The position numbers and the translations under genes are program-made. From Candidatus Woesebacteria bacterium (GTDB taxonomy: Bacteria > Patescibacteriota > Microgenomatia > UBA8517), in assembly GCA_026394855.1 (NCBI GenBank), contig JAPLZT010000005.1:1-13657 (forward strand): a stretch of 13,657 nt of DNA, read 5' to 3'. How positions within the stretch are numbered: position 1 is the first letter of the stretch; each line of letters opens with the position of its first letter. The notes under the pieces were generated by a model that ran no database searches, was not told the DNA's origin, and saw nothing but the letters and a program-made list of their open reading frames with translations. Below are positions 1 to 6,441 of this stretch, one piece after another.

Positions 1-2
1 CT

Positions 3-320
3 ACTTTTGTTCATAAATATGATTGGTTCGTAGCAACAATTTTCAGTTCCGCTTTTATTAAAGACGATGATCAAATATGGTTACAGCAATTCCAAGATCA
101 AAAGTTAAACCAACATCAATTAAAGGCCCTTGTTCACGTTAAACACAACCCAAGTGGAATCAGTAATTCTGAATACAGAAGCTTAAATAATATGACAAAT
201 GTCAGAGACGATATTAGAGCTAAAAAGGAACTAGTTAAATTGACAAAATTTGGGCTATTCAACAAAGTAGGAGAAAATCGTTATCGTCGGTATATACTAA
301 ACCCCAAATTAACAGAATAA
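3..320 (+). CDS. C-terminal fragment, probable AlbA_2/COG2865-type ATP-binding regulator (winged helix)
   Basis: An open frame enters from the left edge and ends at TAA 318-320, giving 105 residues of a protein whose start lies outside the window. The fragment begins with an F-V-A-T-I-F-S-S-A-F strand-like segment, then an acidic D-D-D-Q-I-W-L-Q-Q-F stretch, then a winged-helix pattern: L-N-Q-H-Q-L-K-A-L, I-S-N-S-E-Y-R-S-L-N-N, and K-F-G-L-F-N-K-V-G followed by R-Y-I-L. This order (acidic W-L-x-x-F, L-N-x-x-Q-x-x-A-L, N-x-E-Y-R-x-L-N, G-L-x-x-x-x-G) is what I know from the C-termini of AlbA_2/Schlafen-like ATP-binding proteins of the COG2865 group. The same wing also occurs in some Fic proteins. 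The family call rests on motif memory only. It is the only plus-strand gene in the left third and is convergent with galE. Confidence 0.55.
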   Translation, partial: TFVHKYDWFVATIFSSAFIKDDDQIWLQQFQDQKLNQHQLKALVHVKHNPSGISNSEYRSLNNMTNVRDDIRAKKELVKLTKFGLFNKVGENRYRRYILNPKLTE

Positions 321-427
321 TTCTATCGACCTTTCTATCGACCAACTCCTTATATGCTGAAAGCCACTAAATGCATCACAACACCTTTTAACCTTCTATC
401 GACCTTTCTATCGACCAACTATCGACC
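321..427. repeat. Cluster of five CTATCGACC motifs, including a 27-bp perfect direct repeat
   Basis: A 27-bp sequence is present twice, identical at 321-347 and 394-420 (period 73 bp). Each copy holds two CTATCGACC motifs 12 bp apart, and a fifth motif follows at 419-427. The cluster starts one base after the stop codon of the upstream plus-strand gene and ends 8 bp before the galE stop, so it fills the convergent intergenic gap. In one forward frame each copy would read S-I-D-L-S-I-D-Q-L. The two copies are in different frames, and both frames stop soon. This looks like either decayed C-terminal tandem repeats of the upstream gene or a small intergenic repeat family. No hairpin with a T-run is seen. 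Confidence 0.85.
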
Positions 428-435
428 GATTTTAT

Positions 436-1428
436 CTATTTGGGGGAACCATAGCCATTGGGGTGATTTTTATGCCACTCGTACGCAGTTTTAATAATAT
501 CTTCCAAAGAGTATTTAGGACACCAATTAAAATCTTTCTTGATTTTGTCAATTGAAGCATACAGGGAATCTGCATCTCCTTCTCTCCTTGATCCGTAATC
601 AACGTTAATAGCAAGTCCCGTAACTTTTCTAACCATCTCAACCACCTCATTATTAGAATACCCTCGCCCAACCCCTACATTGTAGAAATTGCTTTGGCTT
701 CCCCCCAAAAGTTTTCTTAAAGCAATTTCGTGTGTTTCCACAAGATCCAGTACATGAATATAATCTCTAATACATGTCCCATCTTCTGTTTTGTAGTCAT
801 TTCCAAAAATAGTAAATTTCTCACTCTTAATCCCTGCTTTAATAACAAGCGGTATCAAATGACTTTCATCAGGATGATCCTCGCCGATTTCTCCATCCAA
901 CGATCCACCTGCCGCATTAAAGTACCTGATTGCCATAAACTTTAATCCGTAAGCTTTGTCGTACCACTCAAGCATTTTTTCAATCATGTATTTTGTTTCT
1001 CCATATGGATTGAGCGGCTCTCTCTTATCGCTTTCCTTAATTGGAAGGCTTTCGGGATTTCCATAAACTCCGGCTGATGAAGAAAGAATAAAATTATTTA
1101 CTTTATTTTTAGCCATTGCATCCATAACATTTAATGCCGCCATCAAATTATTCTGAAAATACTTTGAAGGGTTTTTGAATGATTCCCCCATCTGAATGAA
1201 TGAGGCCATGTGAACAACACCGGAGAATTTTTCTTTTTCGAAAAGTTCATTGAGTTTTTCTTTTTCTGTCACTAAATCTATCACCTGTAACCTATACCCT
1301 GTTACCGCCTCAGCATGTCCCTGGGAAAGATTATCGGCAATAACAACGTCAAAACCTTTCTCTTTAAGACGTCTAACCATAAAGCTGCCTATATAACCAG
1401 CTCCTCCTGTTACTAGAATTTTTTCCAT
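436..1428 (-). CDS. galE: UDP-glucose 4-epimerase (extended SDR family)
   Basis: 330 residues, close to the usual GalE length of about 330-340. It interconverts UDP-glucose and UDP-galactose (or the N-acetyl forms) with bound NAD in the cytoplasm and supplies sugar nucleotides for envelope glycans. Visible signatures: Rossmann NAD motif T-G-G-A-G-Y-I-G-S at residues 7-15; the S-S-S-A-G-V-Y-G segment at 116-123 carrying the catalytic Ser; Y-G-E-T-K at 142-146 with the catalytic Tyr142 and Lys146; R-Y-F-N-A-A-G at 168-174; H-L-I-P-L-V from 190; and a C-I-R-D-Y-I-H-V block near 220. The ATG start overlaps the 3' end of the VanZ-like gene by 16 bp and has no clear Shine-Dalgarno, so it is probably translated by coupling. 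It is the last gene of the ftsE-led chain. Whether it uses glucose or N-acetylglucosamine forms cannot be told from sequence alone. Confidence 0.95.
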   Translation of the reverse strand: MEKILVTGGAGYIGSFMVRRLKEKGFDVVIADNLSQGHAEAVTGYRLQVIDLVTEKEKLNELFEKEKFSGVVHMASFIQMGESFKNPSKYFQNNLMAALNVMDAMAKNKVNNFILSSSAGVYGNPESLPIKESDKREPLNPYGETKYMIEKMLEWYDKAYGLKFMAIRYFNAAGGSLDGEIGEDHPDESHLIPLVIKAGIKSEKFTIFGNDYKTEDGTCIRDYIHVLDLVETHEIALRKLLGGSQSNFYNVGVGRGYSNNEVVEMVRKVTGLAINVDYGSRREGDADSLYASIDKIKKDFNWCPKYSLEDIIKTAYEWHKNHPNGYGSPK

Positions 1429-1775
1429 ATTACAAGCATTGCCAAACTCGCTCCTATTGTATCAAAAGCCACGTCTCTTATCCGCGGTTCTCTTCCCGGA
1501 GTAAAAGATTGATGGAATTCATCAGTTAGTCCATATAAACTAGCAAAAAGAATAGATAAAATAACAGCCTTGGTTTTATCCATCTCATAGGCTCTTAAGG
1601 CTCTATATAATAGTAGGGCAAAAATTCCATACTCAAACATATGGGCGGTTTTTTTTACGATAAAGTCCTGCCAATAAATAACTGAGGTTGAGGCAGTTGC
1701 GAAAGAAGAAAAGGTAAAAATAATCAAAGCCCAGACAACCGGCGGAAACCAATAATTAAATACTTTTTTTAACAT
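1413..1775 (-). CDS. VanZ-like small membrane protein
   Basis: 120 residues from the ATG at 1773-1775. An in-frame TTG at 1806-1808 would add 11 residues, but the ATG sits directly before the basic M-L-K-K and the first hydrophobic segment. Helices are visible at about 9-24, 46-62, 70-84 and 102-117. VanZ-family signatures: K-K-T-A-H with a following E-Y (41-49), Y-G-L-T-D-E-F-H-Q (81-89), F-T-P-G-R (91-95), and D-V-x-x-D-T-I-G-A (101-109). VanZ is known for low-level teicoplanin resistance, but most members are uncharacterised membrane proteins with an envelope role. It overlaps the preceding LTD gene by 20 bp and galE by 16 bp, so it belongs to the coupled chain. Its catalytic activity, if any, is unknown. 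Confidence 0.87.
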   Translation of the reverse strand: MLKKVFNYWFPPVVWALIIFTFSSFATASTSVIYWQDFIVKKTAHMFEYGIFALLLYRALRAYEMDKTKAVILSILFASLYGLTDEFHQSFTPGREPRIRDVAFDTIGASLAMLVIWKKF

Positions 1776-2565
1776 TATTCTTAATAAAGAAAAATACTGC
1801 TCCGGCAATACAAAGAAAGCCGGTAACTATTAGTATAATCGGAAAGACAGGAAATTTCTTTTTATCTATGACTTCCTCTTCCGGTGAAGCAGAAGGAGAA
1901 GAAGTACTATTCTGTATTCCAAGAACCAATTCTTCTGGGGTTGAGGTTGGGGGAGAAGTAGAAGTGGTAGCTCCAGGTGTTGGACTTTTGGTTGGAGTGG
2001 GTGTGGGACTATTAGTCCTGAGCGAAGTCGAAGGAGTTTTTGTGGGTGTTGCTGTTGGATTCGGCGTTGCGGTTGGAGTATGAGTCGGAGTTGGAGAAGG
2101 TGTAGGTGTAGGAGCCAAACAAGATTCGCCAGTTGAATTTAAACTATCTCTAGATGAGTTACTTAGAATCACTAGATCACCCTCACCGTCCACAACTCTT
2201 CCTACAGAAACGTTATTTCCCTGTCCGGAAACATAAGAATATTCCTCTTCAGGCACCAAAGACGTATTCAACAACTTGACGGTATCTCTAGAAGTAGTAT
2301 TCCAGTTAAAATTTCCGCTTTGAAAAGAAAGGCATTTTTTAGATTTAAGTGTAATTCCACTTGAAATAATATATTTTTCTGATCCACCATTATCATCAAT
2401 CACCCAGCTAGAGATATCGATATCCAAGTCACCCTTATTATAGAGTTCTATCCACTGATCTGGCGCTACCTGAAATTCATTTATTACAACTTGGGCAGAG
2501 ACTTTTGAAGCAAATACAAACAAAAATATAAAAACAAATATTAAATATTTAAGTACTTTAATCAA
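1756..2565 (-). CDS. Secreted, membrane-anchored lamin-tail-domain (LTD) protein
   Basis: 269 residues. Order of parts: signal peptide 1-24 ending V-S-A; an LTD-type immunoglobulin-like domain from about 25 to 145, with V-V-I-N-E-F, W-I-E-L-Y-N, I-D-I-S-S-W-V-I-D-D and, late in the domain, N-V-S-V-G-R-V-V-D-G; a Pro/Thr/Ser-rich linker 151-210; an acidic stretch near 229-234; a transmembrane helix 239-261; and a short basic tail. The protein should expose the LTD on a stalk outside the cell, bound to the membrane at its C-terminus. LTDs of bacteria are adhesive or accessory modules, often beside nucleases or surface enzymes. No enzyme domain is seen here. The start is TTG (2563-2565), because no ATG lies near; it overlaps the TGA stop of the peptidase gene as TTGA, which supports it. 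A 21-bp REP-like sequence is embedded in the linker. Confidence 0.85.
   Translation of the reverse strand: MIKVLKYLIFVFIFLFVFASKVSAQVVINEFQVAPDQWIELYNKGDLDIDISSWVIDDNGGSEKYIISSGITLKSKKCLSFQSGNFNWNTTSRDTVKLLNTSLVPEEEYSYVSGQGNNVSVGRVVDGEGDLVILSNSSRDSLNSTGESCLAPTPTPSPTPTHTPTATPNPTATPTKTPSTSLRTNSPTPTPTKSPTPGATTSTSPPTSTPEELVLGIQNSTSSPSASPEEEVIDKKKFPVFPIILIVTGFLCIAGAVFFFIKNNVKKSI
2015..2035. repeat. REP-like interspersed repeat embedded in the LTD gene linker
   Basis: The plus strand contains CCTGAGCGAAGTCGAAGGA (2017-2035), preceded by GT. Read on the coding strand it gives the peptide S-T-S-L-R-T, which breaks an otherwise regular Pro-Thr repeat. From memory, this sequence (and its relatives ending in ...GCTCAGG) is a widespread short interspersed repeat in many environmental bacterial genomes and often appears in frame inside variable linkers. 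The identification is by recall, not by search. There is only one copy in this window. Confidence 0.6.
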
Positions 2566-3713
2566 TTGAATTGAACTAGTCTCAAACTCGTAATATCAGA
2601 GACACTATATTTATCGGTCAATTTTCTATTTGACCCATTCTCTAAAAATGGGTCATGCATAATATATGAGTCTCCCTCTTTTCTTAAGATTACAATAAAA
2701 TGATCGGGGCCCGAATATAAACCCGCAATAACCGGCCTACCCGCACTCAACTCACTATCCAAACGGTCTTTGGAAACTTTTGTCTTGGTAACCGTTATTC
2801 CGTTAACCGAAAACGAATCGTACAAATAACCGGTTTCCGGAACAAAAGCGCTGGCAATCACGGCAATATCTCCGGGTTTAATATTTCTGCCGTAATGACT
2901 TGCAATCATTGAAACAGATGTTACTAAACATCCATACTCTGCAGTTGTGTATGGAGATCCTCCCAATCCAATATTTCCCCAAAGGGAATCTCTTTGATTA
3001 TAGTAACAACCCCATCCATCACATTTGGTCTGATTGGATAGGATACTTGCCCCACCTTGACGGGTTACATAACTTCTAAATGCGGAAAGTTGAGCTCTTG
3101 CGGAAGAAAGAAGAGACTGATATCTTCTCTCATCGTTTTTAGTAGCAGTAAGAAGCAATGCTTTTGCTTTTTTCTGGCTATCTAAATTTGCTTTTTGTTT
3201 TGCTAGTTCGGTTTGAAGTTCTTCCTGATCGCTCTTTTGATTTTTGTAGGTTACTTGCGCAGTCTGCAACCTTTGAAGAAAGTTGCCGTCTTCTTCCTGA
3301 ACCAACTGCAGATAATGAAATCTGGAAACAACCTCATTTAAATTACTGGAGGTTATAAGCAAAAACATAGTACTTCCGCTTCTTGCCAATCTATATGTTT
3401 CAACTGCCCGGGAAGCAAAAGCTTTAGTTAAATCATCTAAAGATATTTCTAATTGGTTTATTCTTCCTCCAAGTAGTGCAATCTTTTCTTCGGTCTGCTT
3501 TATCTTTAAAGAGGTTAGAATAATTTGGGCATTAAACTGAGAAATTTGATTCGAAAGAGTATTTGCCTGACCTTGCAGTTTTGTAATTTGACTTTGATAT
3601 TCTCCGATTAATTTTTCGCAATCCCCGACATTTTCGCAGGTTTGACTAAAAACTTTGGGGACAAACAAACCGGCTAGAAAAAGAATGAATAATATTTTTC
3701 CTAAAGTTTTCAT
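2562..3713 (-). CDS. Secreted coiled-coil (PcsB/EnvC-like) protein with C-terminal C39-type papain-fold peptidase
   Basis: 383 residues. Signal peptide 1-23 (hydrophobic 7-18, V-F-S-Q). Residues 25-215 form a long Glu/Lys/Gln-rich coiled coil with the S-S-N-L-N-E-V-V-S-R-F-x-Y-L-Q segment (122-136) typical of the regulatory helices of PcsB/CwlO/EnvC-type hydrolases. Residues 230-383 form a Peptidase_C39-like domain: Q240 (Y-Y-N-Q-R-D), nucleophile C262 in Y-G-C-L-V-T-S, H338 in D-H-F-I-V-I-L, and D354 in M-H-D-P, a complete papain-type Gln-Cys-His-Asp set. The gene overlaps ftsX by 4 bp (ATGA). Known FtsEX partners use M23, CHAP or NlpC/P60 domains, so a C39-like effector is unusual. By context it is the FtsEX-controlled cell-wall hydrolase. 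The exact bond cleaved is unknown, and a protein substrate is also possible. Start ATG 3711-3713. Confidence 0.88.
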   Translation of the reverse strand: MKTLGKILFILFLAGLFVPKVFSQTCENVGDCEKLIGEYQSQITKLQGQANTLSNQISQFNAQIILTSLKIKQTEEKIALLGGRINQLEISLDDLTKAFASRAVETYRLARSGSTMFLLITSSNLNEVVSRFHYLQLVQEEDGNFLQRLQTAQVTYKNQKSDQEELQTELAKQKANLDSQKKAKALLLTATKNDERRYQSLLSSARAQLSAFRSYVTRQGGASILSNQTKCDGWGCYYNQRDSLWGNIGLGGSPYTTAEYGCLVTSVSMIASHYGRNIKPGDIAVIASAFVPETGYLYDSFSVNGITVTKTKVSKDRLDSELSAGRPVIAGLYSGPDHFIVILRKEGDSYIMHDPFLENGSNRKLTDKYSVSDITSLRLVQFN

Positions 3714-4624
3714 TTTTTGCGGCCTGCCCTGGAAAGAGCCAAATTACTTCCAAGGGTAGCCAACAAAATTCCCGTTACTACCTCACCTAAAAGAATAATT
3801 CCAAAAAGGGAGAAGAACATTAAAGGATCGCGGGGAAGGATTGAAATTTCACCAAAGTAGTTAATCGCAGACGGAGCAACATATAAAATCGCAATTAGGG
3901 TAATTAACCAGCCTAGTGTAACTCCGAAAACTACATAGATTATGGACTCTATGACAATCGGTTTTTTAATAAAACTTTTTTTAGCTCCGATAAGATTAAG
4001 TATTTCAACTTCTTCTTTCCTTGAAGCAATTCTCATTCCAAGGGTCACAACCAAAACCAGAAACGAAGTTCCAACTAAAAGAAGTGCGAAAAATCCTCCA
4101 CCCAGCTTAAGATATAAGGTTATCTTTCTTAGTCGTTCGACAACATCCCCCAGAGATTTTTCTCCCCCCAAACTTGCGGTAAAGCCTACCGAATCAACAA
4201 TTGCTTCAGTTTTGACTTCATCAATTACTCCTTGGGCGCGGGATAAGTCGCTCAAGGAAAATTCCAAGCTTGCAGGAAAAATGGACGGGTTGACAAGTTC
4301 CCCCAATAAAGGATTATCAACGGTTGCATCTTTATAAATGGAAAGAGCTTCTTCTTTGGAAACATACTTAACCTCCTTAATCCTTACATCATTTTGAAGC
4401 TTGTGCTGAAGAGCGGAAATAGTCTCGGTTGTAACACTATCTTTTAAAAAGACAATTACCTGAGGCCTTGTCTCAAAATAGGCAATTACCTTGCTTGATG
4501 AATATGTTACAACCGAAAGAATGGTAACAACCAAAAAAGTTACAGTTAAGAGAAATATTGCAGCAAGAGCCTGAAAAGGAAATCTTTTTATTGAAGTTAG
4601 GGCAGATTTTGTGTGATAGCTCAT
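3710..4624 (-). CDS. ftsX: Cell division ABC-type transporter-like membrane protein FtsX
   Basis: 304 residues, the normal FtsX length. Layout: basic cytoplasmic N-terminus, helix 1 at about 17-40, an extracellular domain 45-170 containing V-I-V-F-L-K-D and V-S-K-E-E-A-L typical of FtsX, then helices at about 174-197, 222-250 and 268-292. Between helices 2 and 3 is the conserved R-K-E-E-V-E-I-L-N-L-I-G-A loop (202-214) that couples to the FtsE ATPase. FtsX does not transport a known solute. It transmits FtsE ATP hydrolysis across the membrane to a coiled-coil hydrolase at the septum. The gene overlaps both ftsE and the peptidase gene as ATGA, giving tight stoichiometric coupling. Confidence 0.95.
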   Translation of the reverse strand: MSYHTKSALTSIKRFPFQALAAIFLLTVTFLVVTILSVVTYSSSKVIAYFETRPQVIVFLKDSVTTETISALQHKLQNDVRIKEVKYVSKEEALSIYKDATVDNPLLGELVNPSIFPASLEFSLSDLSRAQGVIDEVKTEAIVDSVGFTASLGGEKSLGDVVERLRKITLYLKLGGGFFALLLVGTSFLVLVVTLGMRIASRKEEVEILNLIGAKKSFIKKPIVIESIIYVVFGVTLGWLITLIAILYVAPSAINYFGEISILPRDPLMFFSLFGIILLGEVVTGILLATLGSNLALSRAGRKK

Positions 4625-5274
4625 TCTTTAATTATTTTACCACTAGCAAGCTTTATTACTCTCTTTTTTAATTTTGCAACTATTTCTTCATTGTGTGTTG
4701 CTACAATTATGGTTTTACCTTCCGCATTTACCTTTTCTAAAAGTTCCATTATTTCATCTGCCTTCTCCCAATCAAGATTGCCGGTAGGCTCATCCGCAAG
4801 TATTAAATCGGGATTAACAACCAGTGCTCTTGCCAAAGATACTCTTTGAATTTCTCCGCCCGAAAGCTGAGAAGGAAAAAGATTCTTTCTATCCGAGAGT
4901 CCCACCATCTTTAAAACTTTATCCACTCTTTCTTTCCATTTAGCTTCAGGCACACCAAGTACAGCTAAGGCAATTTCAATATTTTCGTAAGCTGTGCGTT
5001 CATTAAGAAGTTTAAAATCCTGAAAAACACAACCGATCCTCTGCCTTAATTTAGGAAGATCCTTTTGAGAAACTTTAATAACATCCGCTGTTCCAAAATG
5101 TATTTCACCACTATCAGGAGAAATTTCCGCTAATATTAGTTTTAAAATTGTAGTTTTACCGGCTCCGGAAGGTCCCATTAAAAACACAAATTCCCCGTCT
5201 TTAACCTCAAATGAAACGTCCTTCAAAGCAGTTACATCACCATACGTTTTAGTAACTTTATTGAACTTAATCAT
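4621..5274 (-). CDS. ftsE: Cell division ATP-binding protein FtsE
   Basis: 217 residues, standard for FtsE. Motifs in order: Walker A G-P-S-G-A-G-K-T-T (34-42), Q-loop V-F-Q-D-F-K-L-L (83-90), ABC signature L-S-G-G-E (137-141), Walker B with catalytic Glu L-I-L-A-D-E-P (157-163), D-loop G-N-L-D, and H-loop H194 in A-T-H-N-E. Most FtsE proteins have A-T-H-D at the last motif; here Asp is Asn. It works as the ATPase of the FtsEX complex, which controls septal peptidoglycan hydrolysis. It starts at ATG 5272-5274 after a 29-nt gap with no clear Shine-Dalgarno. It overlaps ftsX by 4 bp, and the next four genes follow with overlaps. Confidence 0.96.
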   Translation of the reverse strand: MIKFNKVTKTYGDVTALKDVSFEVKDGEFVFLMGPSGAGKTTILKLILAEISPDSGEIHFGTADVIKVSQKDLPKLRQRIGCVFQDFKLLNERTAYENIEIALAVLGVPEAKWKERVDKVLKMVGLSDRKNLFPSQLSGGEIQRVSLARALVVNPDLILADEPTGNLDWEKADEIMELLEKVNAEGKTIIVATHNEEIVAKLKKRVIKLASGKIIKE

Positions 5275-5303
5275 GCAAGATAAGGTTAGCAGATTAAGAG
5301 AAA

Positions 5304-5576
5304 TTATGAAACTGGGTGAAAGAGGTCAACTCGTTTTTTGATGCTCTCAAAATCTTTCAATGAAGGTGTGTCGTATTTTAAATCTGTGATTTGATGATGC
5401 AAGTCTGAGTGAATAAAATTTATTTTGTTATCAGTATTTTCGAACCCTTTTTTAATTTCGGCACGAAGTTCATCAAACATCTTTTGAACACCAACCAAAA
5501 TGGTATCAATTGCATCGGACAACATACCAAAATTTACTACCTGCTTTCTTAATTTTTTAACATCTGGTTTTGTCAT
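5304..5576 (-). CDS. Small helical/coiled-coil protein of unknown function
   Basis: 90 residues from ATG 5574-5576; an upstream TTG (5583-5585) would add three residues and overlap the preceding gene. I do not recognise the family. It is hydrophilic, rich in Lys, Asp and Ile/Leu heptads, with a likely amphipathic helix over about 5-60 (S-D-A-I-D-T-I-L-V-G-V, then M-F-D-E-L-R-A-E-I-K-K-G-F), followed by H-H-Q-I-T-D-L-K and K-K-R-V-D-L-F-H-P. There is no signal peptide or membrane segment, so it is cytoplasmic. It lies one base after the stop of the OB-fold gene and 29 bp before ftsE, so it is probably cotranscribed with the division genes. A role as a cytoplasmic partner of FtsE is only a guess from position. 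Confidence 0.65.
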   Translation of the reverse strand: MTKPDVKKLRKQVVNFGMLSDAIDTILVGVQKMFDELRAEIKKGFENTDNKINFIHSDLHHQITDLKYDTPSLKDFESIKKRVDLFHPVS

Positions 5577-5577
5577 A

Positions 5578-6003
5578 TTATTCAACTACTTGAACTTTAC
5601 CGACATCCATTAACCAGCCTGCCTTGCGGGCAGAGAGAGTTTGACCCCAAACTTTTACTTTTTTACCGACAAAGGCACTTAAATCAACAGAAGTTGAAGT
5701 AAGGTACACTGTTTGGGATACTCCTCCGGATCTTGTTAAATGATACTGACCTTCACCGCTTATTCCACCTTCTTCAAGTAAACCCTCTGCACTATCTTTA
5801 AACGTTGCCGTATCTTCGATTCCCGCAACTTTGGCGGTATTTTTGGCTCCGGGAGCAACTGCGGATAAACCTCTATTCTTAGTTAATAACCAACCGGTTC
5901 CGACTCCAATCAAAACAATCAAAAACGATCCTAGAATATAAGGCCAAAATTTCTTAATGGGACTGACCGGATTTTGTACTTGAGGCTGAGGTTGTGTATC
6001 CAT
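5578..6003 (-). CDS. Membrane-anchored protein with OB-fold-like extracellular domain, unknown function
   Basis: 141 residues from ATG 6001-6003. An upstream ATG (6022-6024) lies between the -35 and -10 boxes of a good promoter, so the downstream start is preferred. Gln/Pro-rich cytoplasmic N-terminus 1-17, transmembrane helix about 20-41, a flexible linker 45-80, then a small beta-rich domain 84-141: Q-T-V-Y-L, then V-D-L-S-A-F-V-G-K-K-V-K-V-W-G (106-120), then G-W-L-M-D-V-G-K-V-Q-V (129-139). The V-G-K-x-V-x-V-W-G / D-V-G-x-V-x-V pair looks like the barrel strands of small OB-fold domains seen in exported proteins of this lineage. The start of the unit that leads into ftsE suggests an envelope role. 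No catalytic residues are apparent. Confidence 0.75.
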   Translation of the reverse strand: MDTQPQPQVQNPVSPIKKFWPYILGSFLIVLIGVGTGWLLTKNRGLSAVAPGAKNTAKVAGIEDTATFKDSAEGLLEEGGISGEGQYHLTRSGGVSQTVYLTSTSVDLSAFVGKKVKVWGQTLSARKAGWLMDVGKVQVVE

Positions 6004-6012
6004 GTCAAAGTC

Positions 6013-6042
6013 ACTATAACACATTAGTCAAAAATCTGGCAA
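6013..6042 (-). promoter_or_regulatory. Sigma70-type promoter for the OB-fold/ftsEX gene cluster
   Basis: On the minus strand, -35 TTGCCA (6037-6042) and -10 TATAGT (6013-6018) are separated by 18 bp; each hexamer matches the consensus at 5 of 6 positions. The -10 box ends 9 nt before the ATG at 6003, so the predicted transcript would carry only about 2-3 nt of leader. It sits in the short gap after vapC and is the first good promoter before the ftsE-led chain. Confidence 0.65.
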
Positions 6043-6045
6043 GGA

Positions 6046-6441
6046 CTATTCACCTTCATATATTTTCAGGTTCTTAATCCTTTCAAAATGCTTTACGTTT
6101 CCTGTTATTAGGGTAAGACCATTTACTATACAAGTTGAGGCTATAAGTAGATCAAAATTGTCTATCAACTTACCTTTTAAGCGAAGGTCTCCCCTAAGTT
6201 TTGCAAACTGATTAGAAATAGCCATATCAACATCAAAAACCTTGACGCTTTCTAGAAATTTGGAGAAATATTTAATCTTAATATCCTTAGCGTGTCCGCT
6301 ATAGTAGAGCCCCTCAAGAATCTCACTAACACATATAACGCTGGTTGAAATTCCTTCTTTGGATAGTAGTTTTATAGTTTGAGCAATACCCAAATCTCCC
6401 TTTATGAAGTCGATAATGCAGTCGGAATCTATTAAATACAT
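6046..6441 (-). CDS. vapC: PIN-domain ribonuclease toxin, VapC family
   Basis: 131 residues, a typical VapC length. PIN-fold acidic cluster: D5 in Y-L-I-D-S-D (D7 also acidic), E40 in V-S-E-I-L-E, D97 in D-N-F-D-L-L-I-A-S-T (D94 adjacent), and the late T-G-N-V-K-H-F segment (113-119) that is normal for VapC. These residues bind Mg/Mn for RNA cleavage, usually of tRNA or rRNA loops. The start ATG overlaps the antitoxin stop by one base (TAATG), as expected for a toxin translated by coupling. All four acidic positions are intact, so the toxin should be active. The antitoxin upstream is of the Phd type rather than VapB, a combination that is known. Confidence 0.92.
   Translation of the reverse strand: MYLIDSDCIIDFIKGDLGIAQTIKLLSKEGISTSVICVSEILEGLYYSGHAKDIKIKYFSKFLESVKVFDVDMAISNQFAKLRGDLRLKGKLIDNFDLLIASTCIVNGLTLITGNVKHFERIKNLKIYEGE

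Noticed and set aside
321-427. CRISPR array
   Set aside because: Two 27-bp repeats with inner 9-bp motifs at irregular distances (12, 61, 12 and 11 bp) do not show equal-length unique spacers, and no cas gene is present.
321-435. Intrinsic terminator for galE or the upstream plus-strand gene
   Set aside because: No stable GC-rich hairpin followed by a T-run is seen on either strand.
1868-2083. Plus-strand ORF rich in Val/Gly opposite the LTD gene
   Set aside because: It is the antisense of the Pro/Thr linker; its low-complexity composition is a direct mirror of that repeat.
3942-4337. Plus-strand 131-codon ORF opposite ftsX
   Set aside because: It is antisense to a well-conserved gene, has no recognisable motif and a shadow-like Ser/Thr/Lys composition.
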